Source of the DNA: Acinetobacter tibetensis
Lineage (GTDB): Bacteria > Pseudomonadota > Gammaproteobacteria > Pseudomonadales > Moraxellaceae
Direction of reading: 5' to 3'
Length of the DNA: 64,000 nt
Assembly: GCF_023824315.1 (NCBI RefSeq)
Contig: NZ_CP098732.1
Location: 1,612,001 to 1,676,000, forward strand
Part shown: positions 62,719 through 64,000 of the stretch, piece after piece
Numbering within the stretch: position 1 is the stretch's first letter
How the letters are laid out: each line of letters starts with the position of its first letter
The notes under the pieces: generated by a model
Told to the model about the DNA's origin: nothing
The model's database searches: none
The model's input: the letters and a program-made list of their open reading frames with translations, nothing else
Translations under genes and position numbers: made by a program

Positions 62719-63357
62719 ATGTTGAGCTGTAAATTCCATTATCAACGAGCTGATTTTAATTTAGATATTCAACTTGAAATGCAGCACCCAATTTTAGGCA
62801 TTGTCGGTTCATCGGGAAGTGGTAAAACCACCTTGCTCAAAAATATAGCAGGATTACTCAATCCGCTATCGGGTGATATTCAATTGGGTTCTCAAACTTT
62901 ATTTGCTTCATCTCAGAAAATTAACTTAGCCCCTCATCAACGGCAAGTCGCTTTAGTCTTTCAACAAGCTTTGTTATTCCCACATTTAAATGTTCAACAA
63001 AACCTAAAATATGCAGAAAAACTTCAAGATCCTCAAGATATCAAATTTCACTCTGCACAAATTATAGAATTACTAGAATTAGAACATCTGATTCAACGCA
63101 AAGCCCATCAACTTTCAGGGGGCGAAGCCCAGCGTGTTTGTATTGGACGTGCATTATTGTCGTCACCCAATTTATTACTTTTAGATGAACCACTTACAGG
63201 TTTAGATCGTCAACTCAAGCAACAAATATTGCCTTTCTTAAAACGCATTAAAGATGAACTGGATTTACCTATGATTTATGTCACGCACCATATGGATGAA
63301 TTAAAAAGTTTAGATGCGGAGATTCTCACCATGCATGAGGGAAAATTATTGGCTTAG
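62719..63357 (+). CDS. modC: Molybdate ABC transporter ATPase, short form without Mop domain
   Basis: A 212-residue ATP-binding subunit. Walker A is GSSGSGKTTL, the signature LSGGEAQRVCIGRALL, Walker B LLLLDEPLTGLD and the switch His in YVTHHMDEL. E. coli ModC is about 352 residues and ends in a molybdate-binding Mop/TOBE domain. Here the protein stops right after the ATPase core, and no Mop ORF follows. Either the Mop domain is dispensable in this lineage or feedback by molybdate works differently. Confidence 0.9.
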   Translation: MLSCKFHYQRADFNLDIQLEMQHPILGIVGSSGSGKTTLLKNIAGLLNPLSGDIQLGSQTLFASSQKINLAPHQRQVALVFQQALLFPHLNVQQNLKYAEKLQDPQDIKFHSAQIIELLELEHLIQRKAHQLSGGEAQRVCIGRALLSSPNLLLLDEPLTGLDRQLKQQILPFLKRIKDELDLPMIYVTHHMDELKSLDAEILTMHEGKLLA

Positions 63358-63470
63358 AGTCTTAAGAAAATACATACAATCACAGAAAAAGATAGAATTT
63401 GATATTGGCGTAAATCTGAAAAAAAGCGATGATATGCGCTTATTGAAATAAAATCAGGATTTCTATTTTA

Positions 63471-64000
63471 GTGTTCGAACTTGACTGTAAACTTCTCAGC
63501 ATTTTTTTCTATGTGTATAAATTTAAAAGTGTTTCGGTTGCTGCAGAACAACTCTGCATGAGCCAACCTGCGGTCAGTAATAGCTTAAATAAAATTCGTC
63601 AACATTATAACGATCCGTTATTTTTACGTATTGGCAATGAAATGATGCCAACGGAACTTTCCAAACAGCTCTTTCCTTTGGTGAGTGAAGCCTTAAACCG
63701 AATTGAATTAATTAATAATTTCACCATCGATTTTGATGAAATGAATTCACATCAGCAATTTAACATTGCGATGACGGATGTATCACATTTAGTGTTGCTG
63801 CCAAAGATTTCACAATACTTAAAACAGCATGCCCCCCATGTAAGATTAAATGTACGCCCGATTACCTCTGAAACCAGTTATCAAATGGCAAATGGCGAAA
63901 TTGATCTGGCAATTGGTTTCTTGCCGCACATGGAAAATGGCTTTTATCAACAATTGTTATTTGAACAATACTATGTGGTGATTGCCGCGAAAAACCATCC
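63471..64000 (+). CDS. LysR-family regulator, cut by window edge
   Basis: A partial gene starting at a GTG at 63471 and running to the window end (about 176 codons). The N-terminal winged helix is typical LysR (LLSIFFYVYKFKSVSVAA, AEQLCMSQPAVSNSLNKI, DPLFLRIGNEMMPTELS), followed by the start of the effector-binding domain (QFNIAMTDVSHLVLLPKI, GEIDLAIGFLPHM). The C-terminal half is outside. It has the same direction as modABC, 113 bp downstream, but also its own promoter space. Its target is unknown. Confidence 0.85.
   Translation, partial: MFELDCKLLSIFFYVYKFKSVSVAAEQLCMSQPAVSNSLNKIRQHYNDPLFLRIGNEMMPTELSKQLFPLVSEALNRIELINNFTIDFDEMNSHQQFNIAMTDVSHLVLLPKISQYLKQHAPHVRLNVRPITSETSYQMANGEIDLAIGFLPHMENGFYQQLLFEQYYVVIAAKNH

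Overview
The window is A+T-rich, tightly packed chromosomal DNA with gene families and neighbourhoods typical of Acinetobacter (Moraxellaceae): a desC/desB-like desaturase pair, a liu leucine-degradation operon, a rut pyrimidine cluster without rutE, a NasTS-type nitrate assimilation locus and a complete moa/moe/mod set. The genus is inferred from gene content and sequence style; the species is not determined. I see no rRNA, tRNA, CRISPR array or prophage. The only mobile DNA is a decayed IS982-family remnant near 12.3-13.1 kb.

Layout. 1-7.1 kb: a lipoprotein of the phospholipase D family (cut by the left edge), glutathione-dependent formaldehyde dehydrogenase, a ferredoxin-reductase/fatty-acid-desaturase pair, then a DAHP synthase behind an unusual 440-bp leader, and an MFS exporter. 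7.3-11.3 kb: gcvH, an AraC regulator, a MaoC hydratase and an MsbA-like ABC exporter. 11.6-14.9 kb: accessory small genes and the IS remnant. 15-26.4 kb: mechanosensitive channel, TonB-dependent receptor with a Fur-like site, DUF2058 and DUF1275 proteins, SstT, a SulP transporter paired with a BigR-like ArsR repressor, and PlsB. 26.5-32.9 kb: uracil catabolism (rutD apart from rutA-B-C-F-G plus a beta-hydroxyacid dehydrogenase). 33-46 kb: cysK, the liuABCDE operon with a divergent TetR regulator, an acyl-CoA ligase, bioB, a methyltransferase and a thioesterase. 46-63.4 kb: nasTS, the nitrate transporter and reductases, mobA, moaA-D-E-C/B, moeA and modABC. A LysR gene runs off the right edge.

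How the genes work together. The right half is largely a nitrogen-scavenging block. Nitrate is imported, reduced to nitrite by a molybdenum enzyme and then to ammonium by NirB/NirD. The neighbouring moa/moe/mob/mod genes supply molybdate and the cofactor. The rut genes release ammonium from uracil. I found five -24/-12 (sigma-54) promoter matches with exact GG-N10-GC spacing, in front of rutD, rutA, nasTS, the nas operon and moaA. This suggests one shared nitrogen-limitation switch. The nas operon also starts with two hexaloop RNA hairpins of the kind bound by ANTAR proteins such as NasT.

The most striking unexplained structure is upstream of the DAHP synthase. Two successive short ORFs, each with a dense run of Tyr/Phe/Trp codons, flank a strong intrinsic terminator whose sequence can enter several mutually exclusive pairings. 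This looks like a two-stage aromatic-amino-acid attenuator.
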